Shown piece by piece: positions 17,789 to 27,312 of a DNA stretch of 64,000 nucleotides (its first letter is position 1; each line of letters opens with the position of its first letter). This stretch comes from Actinospineispora eucalypti. GTDB taxonomy: Bacteria > Actinomycetota > Actinomycetes > Mycobacteriales > Pseudonocardiaceae. The notes under the pieces are model-generated. The model was given only the letters and a program-made list of their open reading frames with translations. It did no database searches and had not been told where the DNA came from. The stretch spans positions 434,001 to 498,000 of the forward strand of contig JACHMT010000002.1 of assembly GCA_014208095.1 (NCBI GenBank), written 5' to 3'. The position numbers were made by a program, and so were the translations under genes.

Positions 17789-19270
17789 GTGACGAACCGC
17801 CGGGAGGCCGAGGCCGTGGCGCCGAAGGCGACCAGCTTCATCGGCCAGGACGAGGTGCCGGGCGCGGGGGAGCCCCTCGCGTTCGTGCACCCCGGTGACG
17901 GGCTGGTGTACGCCGAGCTACCGCTGGCCGGGCCGGCTGAGGTGGACGCCGCCGTGGCGGCGGCCCGGGACGCGTTCCCGGCCTGGCGCGCCCTCAACCC
18001 CGCCGCCCGCCGCGACCTGTTGCACCGACTGGCTGGGGTACTGCGTGAGCACTCCGGGGAGCTGGCCGGCCTGGTCAGCCTGGAGATGGGCATGCCGGTG
18101 CGGGCTTCGGTGGCCGGGGTGACCCAGGCGGCGGAGTGGTTCGCGCACTACGCCGGCTGGGCGGACAAGATCACCGGCGGCACCGTGCCGGTGGCGCCGG
18201 GGGCGGTGCACGACTACACCGTGCCCGGCCCGAGGGGCGTGGTGGCGGCGATCATCCCGTGGAACGGGCCGGTCATCGCGCTGGCGTTGAAGGTGGCGCC
18301 GGCGCTGGCGGCGGGCAACTGCGTGGTGCTCAAGCCGTCCGAGCTGGCCCCGTTCTCCAGCGTGCGGCTGGCCGCGCTACTCGCGTCCGCCGGCCTGCCG
18401 GAGGGCGTGCTCTCGGTGGTCGGCAGCGGCCCGGACGTGGGTGAGCGGCTGGTCGGCCACCCGGGCGTCGACATGATCAGCTTCACCGGCGGGGACCGGG
18501 CCGGCCGGGTGGTCGGGCGGGCCGCCGCCGACCGGCATGTCCCAACGGTGCTGGAGCTGGGCGGGAAGTCCGCCTCGCTGGTGTTCCCGGACGTGGACCC
18601 GGCGCGCGCCGGCAAGCTCGGACTGGTCCTGGGCGCGGTGCAGAACAGCGGCCAGGGCTGCTTCCTGCCCACCCGGTTGCTGGTGCACCGGGACATCTAC
18701 CCGGCGGTGCTGGACGCAGTGGTCGCGGCGGCCGGGGAGGTGCGCATCGGCGACCCGTTCGACCAGGGCACCGCGATGGGTCCGGTGGTCTCCGAGGCGG
18801 CCGCCGAGCGGATCCTCGGCGTGGTGTCGGCGGCGGCCAGCCGGGGGGACGGGCGGCTGGTGGCCGGGGGCGCCCGGGTGGACCGGCCGGGCAGCTACCT
18901 CACGCCGGCCGTGTTCGCCGACGTGGACCCGGCCAGCCCGCTGGCCCAGGAGGAGGTGTTCGGGCCAGTCCTGGCGCTGACGCCGTTCCAGGACGAGGAC
19001 CACGCCGTGGCGCTGGCCAACGGCACCCGCTACGGCCTGGCCGGCTACGTGTGGACGGCCGACCTGGCCACAGCGCACCGGGTGGCCGACCGGCTGGACG
19101 CCGGCTACGTCTCGGTGAACGGCATGGCCGGGCTCCCCCCGGGCGCGCCGTTCGGCGGCTGGAAGGCCAGCGGCCGGGGCACCGAGGGCGGCCTGGACGG
19201 CCTGCGCGAGTATCTGCACACCAAGAACGTCCACGTACAGCTGCGCGCACCTGGCGGTGCGCGCCCGTGA
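17789..19270 (+). CDS. NAD(P)-dependent aldehyde dehydrogenase
   Basis: A 493-residue aldehyde dehydrogenase. Visible motifs are the cofactor loop IIPWNGPVIALALKVAPALAAGN, VVLKPSE, SFTGG, LELGGKSASLVF with the general-base Glu, and the nucleophile in NSGQGCFLPTR. EEVFGPVLAL and PFGGWKASGRGTEGG close the fold. It turns an aldehyde to an acid that could re-enter CoA activation. The GTG start has a strong GAGGAGG at 17773-17779. Its TGA overlaps the next gene's GTG, and this junction lies in a 46-bp hairpin. Confidence 0.93.
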   Translation: MTNRREAEAVAPKATSFIGQDEVPGAGEPLAFVHPGDGLVYAELPLAGPAEVDAAVAAARDAFPAWRALNPAARRDLLHRLAGVLREHSGELAGLVSLEMGMPVRASVAGVTQAAEWFAHYAGWADKITGGTVPVAPGAVHDYTVPGPRGVVAAIIPWNGPVIALALKVAPALAAGNCVVLKPSELAPFSSVRLAALLASAGLPEGVLSVVGSGPDVGERLVGHPGVDMISFTGGDRAGRVVGRAAADRHVPTVLELGGKSASLVFPDVDPARAGKLGLVLGAVQNSGQGCFLPTRLLVHRDIYPAVLDAVVAAAGEVRIGDPFDQGTAMGPVVSEAAAERILGVVSAAASRGDGRLVAGGARVDRPGSYLTPAVFADVDPASPLAQEEVFGPVLALTPFQDEDHAVALANGTRYGLAGYVWTADLATAHRVADRLDAGYVSVNGMAGLPPGAPFGGWKASGRGTEGGLDGLREYLHTKNVHVQLRAPGGARP

Positions 19271-19309
19271 GTGGCGAGTGTGGCTATAGCGATACTTCTC
19301 ACTCACGGG
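19264..19309. repeat. 46-bp REP-like palindrome spanning a stop/start junction
   Basis: CCCGTGAGTG (19264-19273) pairs perfectly with CACTCACGGG (19300-19309). The loop contains an 8-bp palindrome, GCTATAGC. The left arm includes both the aldehyde dehydrogenase stop and the GTG start of the next dehydrogenase, so a folded RNA would hide that start. It may be a mobile REP-like unit or a translational control. Confidence 0.65.
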
Positions 19310-20484
19310 TATTCGAGTTGCGGGCGCTCGAGTTCCTGGCGGCCCGGTTGCCTCGGCGTGCCGCGCGGGCCGGGGAGTGGGGCGTTGGCACCGAGGACCT
19401 GGCGCTGTTCCACGAGACGTCCGGGGAGGAGGAGCGCCAGGAATGCGCGGCGGCCCTGGCCTGGCAGCGGGAGCGCTGGGCCGCCGGGTTCGGCTGGCTG
19501 ACCGGGCCGCTGGCGCACGGCGGCGCCGGGCTGCCGGCCGGGTACGACCGGCTCTACCGGCAGCTGGAGGACCGGTTCGAGGTGCCGGACATGAACCCGC
19601 TGCGCATCGGGCTGGGCACCGTCGGGCCGGCCATCGCGGCGTACGGTACGCCGGAGCAGGTGGACCGCTTCGCGGTCGGGCTCTACCGGGGCGAACGGGT
19701 CGCCTGCCAGCTGTTCTCCGAGCCGGACGCCGGATCCGACCTGGCCGGCGTGCGCACGCGGGCCGTGCGCGAGGGTGCGGACTGGGTGATCACCGGGCAG
19801 AAGGTGTGGACCTCCAACGCGACCTTCGCCGACCTCGGCCTCGCCCTGGTGCGCACCGATCCGGACGCCCCGAAACACCGGGGCCTGACCATGTTCGTGG
19901 TACCGATGGATGCCCCGGGCGTGCGGGTGGTCCCGCTGCGCCAGCTCACCGGCGGCACCAGCTTCACCGAGGTGTTCCTGACCGACGTGCGGGTATCCGA
20001 CGAGCACCGGATCGGCGCGCCCGGCGAGGGCTGGCGGGTGGCCACCGGTGCGCTGGCCGGGGAGCGCCGCGCGGTGGGCGACCGCTGGCACGAGCGGAAC
20101 GCCCGGGCGCTGGAGCTGCTGCGCGGGCTGGCCGAGCGGACGGGCCGGTGGGAGGACCCGCTGGCCCGGCAGGAGTGGGCCCGCCTCTACTCGCGGCTGC
20201 GCATCGCCCGGTTCCAGCAAGAACGCATGCAGCAGGTAGCGCTCGGCGGCGCTGAGCGGGCGGTGGACAAGCTGCTGCTGAGCACCAACCTGCGCCTGGT
20301 CGGCGAGCTGGCGGCCGAGCTGGCCGGGCCGGCGTTCACCGCCGACACCGGCGAGTGGGGTCACTACGGCTGGAACCGCTGGCTGATGGGCGCGCTGGGC
20401 TACCGGATCGCCGGCGGCACCGAGGAGATCCTCAAGACCATGCTCGCCGAGCGGGTGCTCGGCCTGCCGAAGGAGCCCCGGTGA
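19267..20484 (+). CDS. Acyl-CoA dehydrogenase
   Basis: A 405-residue acyl-CoA dehydrogenase with QLFSEPDAGSDLAGVRTRA, ITGQKVWTSNATFAD and a C-terminal GGTEEILKTMLAERVLGLP. It is a third ACAD in the island, closer to subunit 1 at 15409 than to the one at 16575. The GTG start overlaps the upstream stop. The first 14 residues (about SGECGYSDTSHSR) are encoded by the 46-bp palindrome and are not family-like; an initiation slightly downstream cannot be excluded. Its stop overlaps the next gene's GTG start. Confidence 0.9.
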   Translation: MSGECGYSDTSHSRVFELRALEFLAARLPRRAARAGEWGVGTEDLALFHETSGEEERQECAAALAWQRERWAAGFGWLTGPLAHGGAGLPAGYDRLYRQLEDRFEVPDMNPLRIGLGTVGPAIAAYGTPEQVDRFAVGLYRGERVACQLFSEPDAGSDLAGVRTRAVREGADWVITGQKVWTSNATFADLGLALVRTDPDAPKHRGLTMFVVPMDAPGVRVVPLRQLTGGTSFTEVFLTDVRVSDEHRIGAPGEGWRVATGALAGERRAVGDRWHERNARALELLRGLAERTGRWEDPLARQEWARLYSRLRIARFQQERMQQVALGGAERAVDKLLLSTNLRLVGELAAELAGPAFTADTGEWGHYGWNRWLMGALGYRIAGGTEEILKTMLAERVLGLPKEPR

Positions 20485-21257
20485 CCGACTACCAGACGGT
20501 GCGGTTCGAGCTGGCCGACGGCGTGGCGACGGTGACGCTGAACCGTCCGGACGTGCTCAACGCCTTCGACCAGCGGATGCTGGACGACTTCGCCGACCTG
20601 TGGCGGCGCTGCCGCCGCGACGACGACGTGCGGGTGGTGGTGCTGCGCGCCGCCGGCGAGCGGGCCTTCTCCACCGGGGTGGACCGCAAGGCCGGCCGGG
20701 ACCGGCACTCCAACCCGTGGAGCGCCGACGACCCCGGCTTCTTCCTCGGCGCCAAACAGAACCGGGTGTGGAAGCCACTGATCTGCGCCATCCACGGCAT
20801 GTGCGCGGGCGGCGCGTTCTACTGGGTGAACGAGGCCGACGTGGTGATCTGCTCCTCGGACGCCACCTTCTTCGACCCGCACACGACCTACGGCATGCTC
20901 TCCGCCCTGGAACCGGCCGCGCTGGCCCGGCGCATCCCGTTCGGTGAGGCGATGCGGATCGCGCTGTTCGGACTGGACGAGCGGGTCGGCGCCGACCGGG
21001 CGCACACCATCGGCCTGGTCAGCGAGGTGGTTGCGGGCTCGCGGGCCGAGGTGTGGGCGCGCGCCCAGGTGCTGGCCGAGCGGCTGGCCGCCAAGCCGCC
21101 GCTGGCCGTGCAGGGGAGCGTGAAGGCCATCTGGGACTCGCTGTCCATGAGTCCGCAGGCCGCCAGGGAGGTCCCCCTGGTCTACCCACAGCTGAGCAAC
21201 CCGGGTTCGCAGACCCCGTTCACGCCCGGCCCCCGGATCGACCCCGAGATCCGTTGA
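20481..21257 (+). CDS. Enoyl-CoA hydratase/isomerase family protein
   Basis: A 258-residue crotonase-fold protein beginning YQTVRFELADGVATVTLNRPDVLNAFDQRM. The first oxyanion-hole segment is AFSTGVDRKAG and the second is IHGMCAGGAFYWVNEADVV. The usual catalytic Glu at the end of helix three is not evident: FFDPHTTYGMLSALEP has neither of the two standard glutamates clearly placed. It might be an isomerase, hydrolase or lyase instead of a hydratase. GTG start in a GTGA overlap with the ACAD gene. Confidence 0.88.
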   Translation: MTDYQTVRFELADGVATVTLNRPDVLNAFDQRMLDDFADLWRRCRRDDDVRVVVLRAAGERAFSTGVDRKAGRDRHSNPWSADDPGFFLGAKQNRVWKPLICAIHGMCAGGAFYWVNEADVVICSSDATFFDPHTTYGMLSALEPAALARRIPFGEAMRIALFGLDERVGADRAHTIGLVSEVVAGSRAEVWARAQVLAERLAAKPPLAVQGSVKAIWDSLSMSPQAAREVPLVYPQLSNPGSQTPFTPGPRIDPEIR

Positions 21258-21276
21258 CCCGATGGGAGCACCCGCC

Positions 21277-22929
21277 ATGCGCGATGCGGTGGAGCCAGCA
21301 GCGTCGCTGCTCGCCGCCCAGGACGGTTTGGACGACGAGCTGTGCACCTGGCCGAGCGCCCCGGCCCTGTACACCAGGGCGAACGCGGTGGACCAGTGGC
21401 CGAAGCCGATCACTCCGCTGACCCAGGACCTGATCGCGCTGCCCCAGGAGCGCGGCCTGGGACAGGCGTTCGGCCGCGAGCTGGGGGTGGCGCCGGTCGG
21501 TGGTCCGTGGACCTGGAACGGCGTGTTCTACGGCTGGTTCACCTACGGCGTCGGGCCGGCGGCCGAGATGGCCGACCGGCTGCCCGGGTACTCCCGGGTG
21601 GCGGTGTACCAGGACTACTTCGGGGTCGAGCAGGACCCGGAGGTGCCGGTCGGCGCGGCCGGCCGGACCAACCCGTTCGCGGTGGCCCGGATCGGCGCCG
21701 GCTTCCTGCGCGCGATGTGGTCCTACCCCCGCCGGGCCGACCGGATGACCGCGCTGGCCGGGCGCCGCCTGGCCGCCGACCTGCGCCGGGACTGGACCGC
21801 CGAGCCCGACGCGGCACTGCTCGCCCGGCTGCGCGCGCACGGGCCGGAGGCGGTGGCCTTCCGGGTGCCGCACGTGCTGGCCAGCGTGATCTCCGCGCCG
21901 CTGCTCGGCGAGGTGACCAAGGCGGTGCGCCGGCTCCGGCCGGAGGGCGCCGAGAGCCTGGTCATGGAGGCGGTCAGCGGGCTGGGGGGCATCCACCTGC
22001 GCGAGGCCACCCGGGCCATGGGTGAGGTCGCCGCCGGCCGGCTGGACCGGGCGGCGTTCCTGGCCGAGTACGGGTTCCGGGGCGCCAACGAGTTCGAGCT
22101 GGCCGCCCGCCCCTGGCGGGACGACCCGGTCACGCTGGATCGCCTGATCGCCGGCGCGGCCCAGGACCGCCGGTGCGCCGGCGACGCCCGGGCCGGCGCC
22201 CGGGCCCGGCTGCGCGCGGCGGCCGGCACCCGGTGGCCGGCGCTGCGCTGGCGGCTGGGCCTGCTGGAGACCCACATGCGCTGGCGGGAGAACGGCAAGG
22301 TGCCGATGGCCATGGCCACCCACTCCATCCGCCTGATCACGGCCGAGGCGGGCCGGCGGCTGGCCGCGCGCGGACGGCTGGACCGCCCCGAGGACGTGCA
22401 CTACCTGCGCCTGAAGGAGCTGCTCGCGGCGCTCGAGCCGGACGGCGGTCCGGACCGGCGGGAGGCCGTCGCCCGCCGGCGGCACACGCTGGGGTTGTCG
22501 GCGCGGCTGCGCATGCCGGAGATGCTGGACGTCGAGCCCGGCCGGCTGGCCGAGATCGGCCCGGCCCGGTGGAGGTCGATGGGGGTACTGCCCCCGCCGG
22601 TCGCCCGGGCCGAGGCCACGCTGCGCGGCGTCGGCGGCTCCCCGGGGACGGCCAGCGGCCGGGCGCGCATCGTTCACGACCCCAACGAGGTCGAGCTGGA
22701 CGACGGCGACGTGATCGTCGCGCGGGGCACCGACTCGGCCTGGACCCCGCTGTTCTTCGAGGCCGCCGCCGTGGTGATCGACGTGGGCGGGGTGATGTCC
22801 CACTCCGCGATCGCGGCCAGGGAGATCGGCATCCCGTGCGTGGTGAACGTCAAGACCGGCACCGAACGTATCGCCGAGGGCCAGCGGCTGACCGTGGACG
22901 GCTCCGCCGGCACGGTCCAGCTGCACTGA
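21277..22929 (+). CDS. PEP-utilising swivel (phosphohistidine) domain protein lacking ATP-grasp
   Basis: A 550-residue protein. The last 80-90 residues are a PEP-utiliser mobile domain: GDVIVARGTDSAWTPLFFEA and then GGVMSHSAIAAREIGIPCVV, whose His is the phospho-carrier in pyruvate phosphate dikinase and rifampin phosphotransferase. The first 440 residues are a helical region resembling the substrate-binding part of rifampin phosphotransferase. No ATP-grasp module is present here or beside it. It may take phosphate from a separate partner, as the two-protein phenylphosphate synthase does, or have lost phosphotransfer. Start 21277 has GGGAG upstream; 21262 is an alternative. Confidence 0.85.
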   Translation: MRDAVEPAASLLAAQDGLDDELCTWPSAPALYTRANAVDQWPKPITPLTQDLIALPQERGLGQAFGRELGVAPVGGPWTWNGVFYGWFTYGVGPAAEMADRLPGYSRVAVYQDYFGVEQDPEVPVGAAGRTNPFAVARIGAGFLRAMWSYPRRADRMTALAGRRLAADLRRDWTAEPDAALLARLRAHGPEAVAFRVPHVLASVISAPLLGEVTKAVRRLRPEGAESLVMEAVSGLGGIHLREATRAMGEVAAGRLDRAAFLAEYGFRGANEFELAARPWRDDPVTLDRLIAGAAQDRRCAGDARAGARARLRAAAGTRWPALRWRLGLLETHMRWRENGKVPMAMATHSIRLITAEAGRRLAARGRLDRPEDVHYLRLKELLAALEPDGGPDRREAVARRRHTLGLSARLRMPEMLDVEPGRLAEIGPARWRSMGVLPPPVARAEATLRGVGGSPGTASGRARIVHDPNEVELDDGDVIVARGTDSAWTPLFFEAAAVVIDVGGVMSHSAIAAREIGIPCVVNVKTGTERIAEGQRLTVDGSAGTVQLH

Positions 22930-22942
22930 TAGGAGCTGAACA

Positions 22943-24211
22943 ATGAGTACCGCACCCGTCGAGCCGGAGCCGGAGGAGTTCGGCCGGCTGACCAGCGCCG
23001 GCATCCAGAAGTTCCGGGAGAAGATCGGCCTGGACTGGCCGTACAACCGGTGGAACACCTGGAACGAGGAAGCCACCCGGGACGGCGTCCGGCACTACGC
23101 CTACGGCTTCGGCGACGACAACCCGCTCTGGGCCGACCCCGAGCACGCGTCGACCAGCCGCTGGGGCGGGGTGATCGCGCCGCCCGGGTTCCTGGAGGGC
23201 GCCGGTCTGACCCCCGAGCTGCCGCGACGCCCCGAGGACAAGGGGCGGGGCAAGGGTGCGCTGTCCGGGGTGCACATGTTCTGGGCCGGCGACCACATCC
23301 GCTACTTCGCCCCGGTCCGCGAAGGCGACCGGATCTGGGTGCGCCGGTTCTACGTGGAGATCAAGGAGAAGGAGCGCTCCCGGTTCGGCGGGCGCTCGGC
23401 GGTGTCGGTGCGCCGGCGGGTGTACTGGAACGACCGCGGCCAGCTGATCGCCATCTGGGACGCCGACTTCGTGCACACCGAGCGGGACACGGCGGCCAAG
23501 CGCAACCGCACCCTGCACACCGTGCCCGAACAGCACGTGTACACCGAGGAGGAGCTGCTCGAGGTGGACCGGCACTACGCGCGGGAGACCGTGCGCGGAG
23601 CCGAACCCCGGTACGTGGAGGACGTCGGAGTCGGTGAGGAGTTCCCGGCCCGTTGCCGGGGCCCGCTGGTCACCGGGGACATCATCGCCTGGCTGCAGGG
23701 CAACGGGCGCAGCGAGATCTACCCGTACCGGCTGAACTACCAGAACCGGCGGCGCATGGGCGGGTTCTACTCGCGCAACTCCGACGGCGCCTGGGACTCC
23801 GCGATGCGGGTGCACTGGGACGACGAGTACGCCCGCTCGGTCGGGGCCCGGCGGGCCTACGACTACGGCATGCTGCGCAACGCCTGGATGATGCAGGTGG
23901 TCACCGACTGGATGGGCGACGACGCGGTGCTGGTCGCGGTGGACGACCGGATCACCGGCTTCAACGTGCTCGGCGACCTGACCCGGATCACCGGCTCGGT
24001 CACCGAGCTGGACACCACCGGCGAATGGCCCGAGGTGGTGTGCACGGTGGAGTGCACCAACCAGTTGGACGAACGCACCGCGCGGGGCACGCTGCGGGTG
24101 CGGCTGCCCTCGCGGGAGCGCGGGCTGCCCGAGTTCCCGGAGCCGCCGGCGGATCACGGGCTGCTGCCCGGCATGCCCGAGCCGGAGAGCGGACCGTGGT
24201 CCCGGCGGTGA
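22943..24211 (+). CDS. Tandem hot-dog dehydratase, FAS1-like plus MaoC-like
   Basis: A 422-residue protein with two hot-dog halves. The N-terminal half (about 20-190) looks like a FAS1-like dehydratase domain (WNEEATRDGVRHYAYGFGDDNPLWAD, WGGVIAPPGFL). The C-terminal half (about 220-400) has the MaoC-type arrangement RRAYDYGMLRNAWMMQVVTDWMGDDA. It would hydrate an enoyl-CoA in the same pathway as the crotonase at 20481, perhaps on a bulky substrate. AGGAG lies just before the start, 13 bp after the PEP-swivel gene, implying co-transcription. Confidence 0.88.
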   Translation: MSTAPVEPEPEEFGRLTSAGIQKFREKIGLDWPYNRWNTWNEEATRDGVRHYAYGFGDDNPLWADPEHASTSRWGGVIAPPGFLEGAGLTPELPRRPEDKGRGKGALSGVHMFWAGDHIRYFAPVREGDRIWVRRFYVEIKEKERSRFGGRSAVSVRRRVYWNDRGQLIAIWDADFVHTERDTAAKRNRTLHTVPEQHVYTEEELLEVDRHYARETVRGAEPRYVEDVGVGEEFPARCRGPLVTGDIIAWLQGNGRSEIYPYRLNYQNRRRMGGFYSRNSDGAWDSAMRVHWDDEYARSVGARRAYDYGMLRNAWMMQVVTDWMGDDAVLVAVDDRITGFNVLGDLTRITGSVTELDTTGEWPEVVCTVECTNQLDERTARGTLRVRLPSRERGLPEFPEPPADHGLLPGMPEPESGPWSRR

Positions 24212-25698
24212 GCCTCGCCCCGAGTGCGCTGCCGAGGCCGGGGCAGTACGTGGGCGGGGAGTGGCGAAACGCCTCCGGGGCCGGCCAGGAGACCGTGCTG
24301 GACCCGGCCACCGGTGCGCCGCTCGGCGCCGTGCCGAACGCCGGCCCGGCCGACGTGGCCGCCGCCGTCGCCGCCGCCCGGGCCGCGTCGGACGCCGGCG
24401 GCTGGGCGGAGGCGACCCCGCGCGCCCGAAGCGAGGCGCTGTACCGGCTGGCCGACGAGCTGTCCGGGATGGTCGCCCGGTTGCTGGACGTGGTGGTCGC
24501 GGAGACCGGCTGCCCGGTGCGCCTGGCCCGGTCGCAGCAGGTCGAACTGCCGCTGCGGCACCTGGAGTACTGGGCGGAGGCGGCCCGCCGCCCGGAGCTG
24601 ACCGGCCGCGCCCCGGTGGTCACGCCCCGCCCGGGTGGCCCGGCCACCCTCGGTGCATGGGCGGTCCGGCGGGAGCCGTACGGCGTGGTCGCCGCGATCA
24701 CCCCGTACAACTTCCCGCTGCTGGAGAACGTGATGAAGCTGGGCCCGGCGCTGGCCGCCGGGAACACCGTGGTGCTCAAGCCGTCCCCGTACACCCCCTA
24801 CTCGGCGCTGCTGCTGGCCGAGGCGGCCGAGCGCGCCGGGCTTCCGGCCGGGGTGCTGAACGTGGTCACCGGCGGCGCGGAGGTGGGCGCCGCACTCACC
24901 CGGGACGCCCGGGTGGACCTGGTCAGCTTCACCGGCTCCGACGCGGTGGGCGCCCACATCCTGGCCGCCGCCGCGCCCCGGCTGACCAAGGTGCTGCTGG
25001 AGCTGGGCGGCAAGTCGGCGCTGCTGGTGTGCGCGGACGCGGACCTGGAGCTGGCCGCGCGGATCGGTGCGCGGAACATCACCACGCACGCCGGCCAGGG
25101 CTGCGTGCTGGCCACCCGGCACCTGGTGCACGCCTCGGTGCTGCCCGAGTACCTGGACCGGCTGGCCGCCGCGGTGACGGCGGTCCGGGTCGGCCCGCCC
25201 CGTGACCCGGCGACCGGCATGGGGCCGCTGATCCGGCCCGCCGCCGTGGAACGAGTGGCCGGGTACGTGGCCGGCGCGGTGCGGGACGGCGCCGGCGTGC
25301 TCACCGGCGGGTCGGCGCCCACCGAGCCCACCGGTGGCTTCTACTACCGGCCCACCGTGCTCACCGGGGTGGGCAACGACTGGCCGGTGGCCCGCGAGGA
25401 GATCTTCGGGCCGGTCGGCGTGGTGATCGGCTTCGGCTCGGAGGACGAGGCGGTCGCGCTGGCCAACGACAGCGCCTACGGGCTGGCCGGGCACGTGGTG
25501 TCCCGGGACGCCGGCCGGGCGTTCCAGCTGGCCGGCCGCCTGCGCACGGGCACGGTGGACATCAACGGCGGCCCCGGCTACACGAACCCCGACGTCCCGT
25601 TCGGAGGCCGGGGCCGGTCCGGGCTGGGCCGGGAGAACGGCGCCGAGGGCCTGGACGAGTACACGCAGCTCAAGACGATCAAGTTCCACGGCGGTTAG
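24196..25698 (+). CDS. NAD(P)-dependent aldehyde dehydrogenase
   Basis: A 500-residue aldehyde dehydrogenase. It has ITPYNFPLLENVMKLGPALAAGN, VVLKPSPYTPYSA, SFTGSDAVG, LLELGGKSALLVC with catalytic Glu, and the nucleophile in HAGQGCVLATR. EEIFGPVGVVIGF and PFGGRGRSGLGRENG complete it. GTG 24196 was chosen as GGAG is 8 bp upstream and this overlaps the dehydratase end; GTG 24208 in the GTGA overlap is the alternative. It is a second aldehyde dehydrogenase in the island, so two aldehydes or one shared by two branches may arise. Confidence 0.92.
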   Translation: MVPAVSLAPSALPRPGQYVGGEWRNASGAGQETVLDPATGAPLGAVPNAGPADVAAAVAAARAASDAGGWAEATPRARSEALYRLADELSGMVARLLDVVVAETGCPVRLARSQQVELPLRHLEYWAEAARRPELTGRAPVVTPRPGGPATLGAWAVRREPYGVVAAITPYNFPLLENVMKLGPALAAGNTVVLKPSPYTPYSALLLAEAAERAGLPAGVLNVVTGGAEVGAALTRDARVDLVSFTGSDAVGAHILAAAAPRLTKVLLELGGKSALLVCADADLELAARIGARNITTHAGQGCVLATRHLVHASVLPEYLDRLAAAVTAVRVGPPRDPATGMGPLIRPAAVERVAGYVAGAVRDGAGVLTGGSAPTEPTGGFYYRPTVLTGVGNDWPVAREEIFGPVGVVIGFGSEDEAVALANDSAYGLAGHVVSRDAGRAFQLAGRLRTGTVDINGGPGYTNPDVPFGGRGRSGLGRENGAEGLDEYTQLKTIKFHGG

Positions 25699-25707
25699 GG
25701 GACAGGC

Positions 25708-27312
25708 ATGGCGGACCGGATCCCGGGGGGATCACTGGCGCACCTGCTGGCCTGGCGGCTGGCCGAGCAGCCGGACCGGGGGTTCCTCCACGTGGAGGAC
25801 GAGGGCCCGTGGACCTTCGCCCGGCTGGCCGCCGAGTCGGCATCGCTCACCGAGCGGCTGGCCGGGGTGGGGCCGGGGGAGCGGGTGGTCGTGCGGGTGG
25901 GCAACGACGAGCGGTTCCTGCCGGCGGTGTGCGCGGTGTGGTGCCGGCGGGCGGCCGCCGTGGTGATGCACCCGGCCGCGCCGGCCGCCGACGTGGCCAA
26001 GGTGGTCGCCCGGATGGGGGCGACGGCCCTGGTGTGCGACCCGGCCGATCCCGCCGCGGGCACCGGCGCGGCCGGTCTGGGGCGGGCGCCCGGTTTGGCG
26101 CCCGACGGGGATGCCGGCGTGCGGGTCGTGCCGATGGGCCGGTTCGCCCCCGACTCGGCGCCCGACCCGGCCGGTCCGTACACCTCGCCGAGGGCGGACG
26201 TCGGCGGGGATCCGGCGCTGGTGCTGCTCACCTCCGGCTCCACCGGCGAGCCGAAGGGCGTGCCGCTCAGCCACGACAACGCCTGGTCGAACCTGCGGGA
26301 CACGGTCTCCGCGTTCCGCCGGGACACCGGCCCCGGCCCGCTGGCCGACCCGGGCAAGCCGCCCAACCTGATCGCCAACCCGCTGTCCCACACCGCCGGC
26401 GTGGTCCGGATGCTGTTCGCCCTGTACGTGGGCCGGTCGGTGGCGCTGCTGCGCAAGTTCGACGGCCGGGCGGCCAAGCGGCTGCTGGACCGGCACGGCA
26501 TCGACAACCTGACCATCAACCCGGCCATGCTGCGCATCCTGCTGGACACCCTGGGGCCGGGGGAGGACCTGGGCGCCGTGCGCTACGTGTCCTCCGGCAC
26601 CGCGCCGCTCAGCCCGGCGCTGCGGGAGGAGTTCGAGGCCCGGTTCGGCGTGCCGGTGCTGCAGGCCTACGGGCAGACCGAGGCCTTCGGCGGCATCTGC
26701 ATCGAGAGCGCCCGGGACGTGCTGGCCGGCTGGCGCCGGCCCGGTTCGGTGGGCCGCCCGCTGCCCGGCGTACAGCTTCGCCTGGTCACCCCGGCCGGCG
26801 CGGAGGCGGCCACCGGGGAGGAGGGGGAGATCCGGGTCCGCACCCGGTCCGCCACCTCCGGCTACCTCGGCGGCGCCGAGGCGGACGGGCTGCTGGACGA
26901 GCAGGGCTGGCTGCGCACCGGCGACCTCGGGCGGCTGGACGAGGACGGCTACCTGTACCTCACCGGTCGGCTGAAGAACATCATCATCCGGGGCGGGTTC
27001 AACGTGGTGCCGGAGGAGGTGGAGTCCGCGCTGGCCGAGGACCCGGCGGTGCGCGAGGCCGCCGTGTTCGGGGTGCCGGACGAGCGGCTGGGCGAGCTGC
27101 CGGTGGCCCTGGTGGTCGCCGACCCCGGGACGTCGGTGAACGAGGAAGAGCTGCTGACCAGGGTCCGACCCCGCCTGGCTCCGTACAAACGCCCGGAACG
27201 CATCTTCCTGGTCGACGGGCTGCCCCGGGTGCCGAACGGCAAGGTCGACCGCCCCCGGGCCGCCGAGCTGGCCCGCTCGCTGCACGCCGCCGACCCGGTC
27301 GAAACCCCATGA
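25708..27312 (+). CDS. Acyl-CoA synthetase (AMP-forming)
   Basis: A 534-residue ANL ligase: LLTSGSTGEPKGVPLSHDN (P-loop-like), YGQTEAFGG (A5), LRTGDLGRLDEDGYLYLTGR (A7) and KNIIIRGGFNVVPEEVE (A8). The C-terminal catalytic Lys is in PRVPNGKVDRPR. Near residues 115-140 there is a Gly/Ala/Pro-rich variable insert. It would activate a fatty or hydroxy acid. It follows the aldehyde dehydrogenase after 9 bp, so the acid formed there could be its substrate. The stop overlaps the next ligase start (ATGA). Confidence 0.92.
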   Translation: MADRIPGGSLAHLLAWRLAEQPDRGFLHVEDEGPWTFARLAAESASLTERLAGVGPGERVVVRVGNDERFLPAVCAVWCRRAAAVVMHPAAPAADVAKVVARMGATALVCDPADPAAGTGAAGLGRAPGLAPDGDAGVRVVPMGRFAPDSAPDPAGPYTSPRADVGGDPALVLLTSGSTGEPKGVPLSHDNAWSNLRDTVSAFRRDTGPGPLADPGKPPNLIANPLSHTAGVVRMLFALYVGRSVALLRKFDGRAAKRLLDRHGIDNLTINPAMLRILLDTLGPGEDLGAVRYVSSGTAPLSPALREEFEARFGVPVLQAYGQTEAFGGICIESARDVLAGWRRPGSVGRPLPGVQLRLVTPAGAEAATGEEGEIRVRTRSATSGYLGGAEADGLLDEQGWLRTGDLGRLDEDGYLYLTGRLKNIIIRGGFNVVPEEVESALAEDPAVREAAVFGVPDERLGELPVALVVADPGTSVNEEELLTRVRPRLAPYKRPERIFLVDGLPRVPNGKVDRPRAAELARSLHAADPVETP

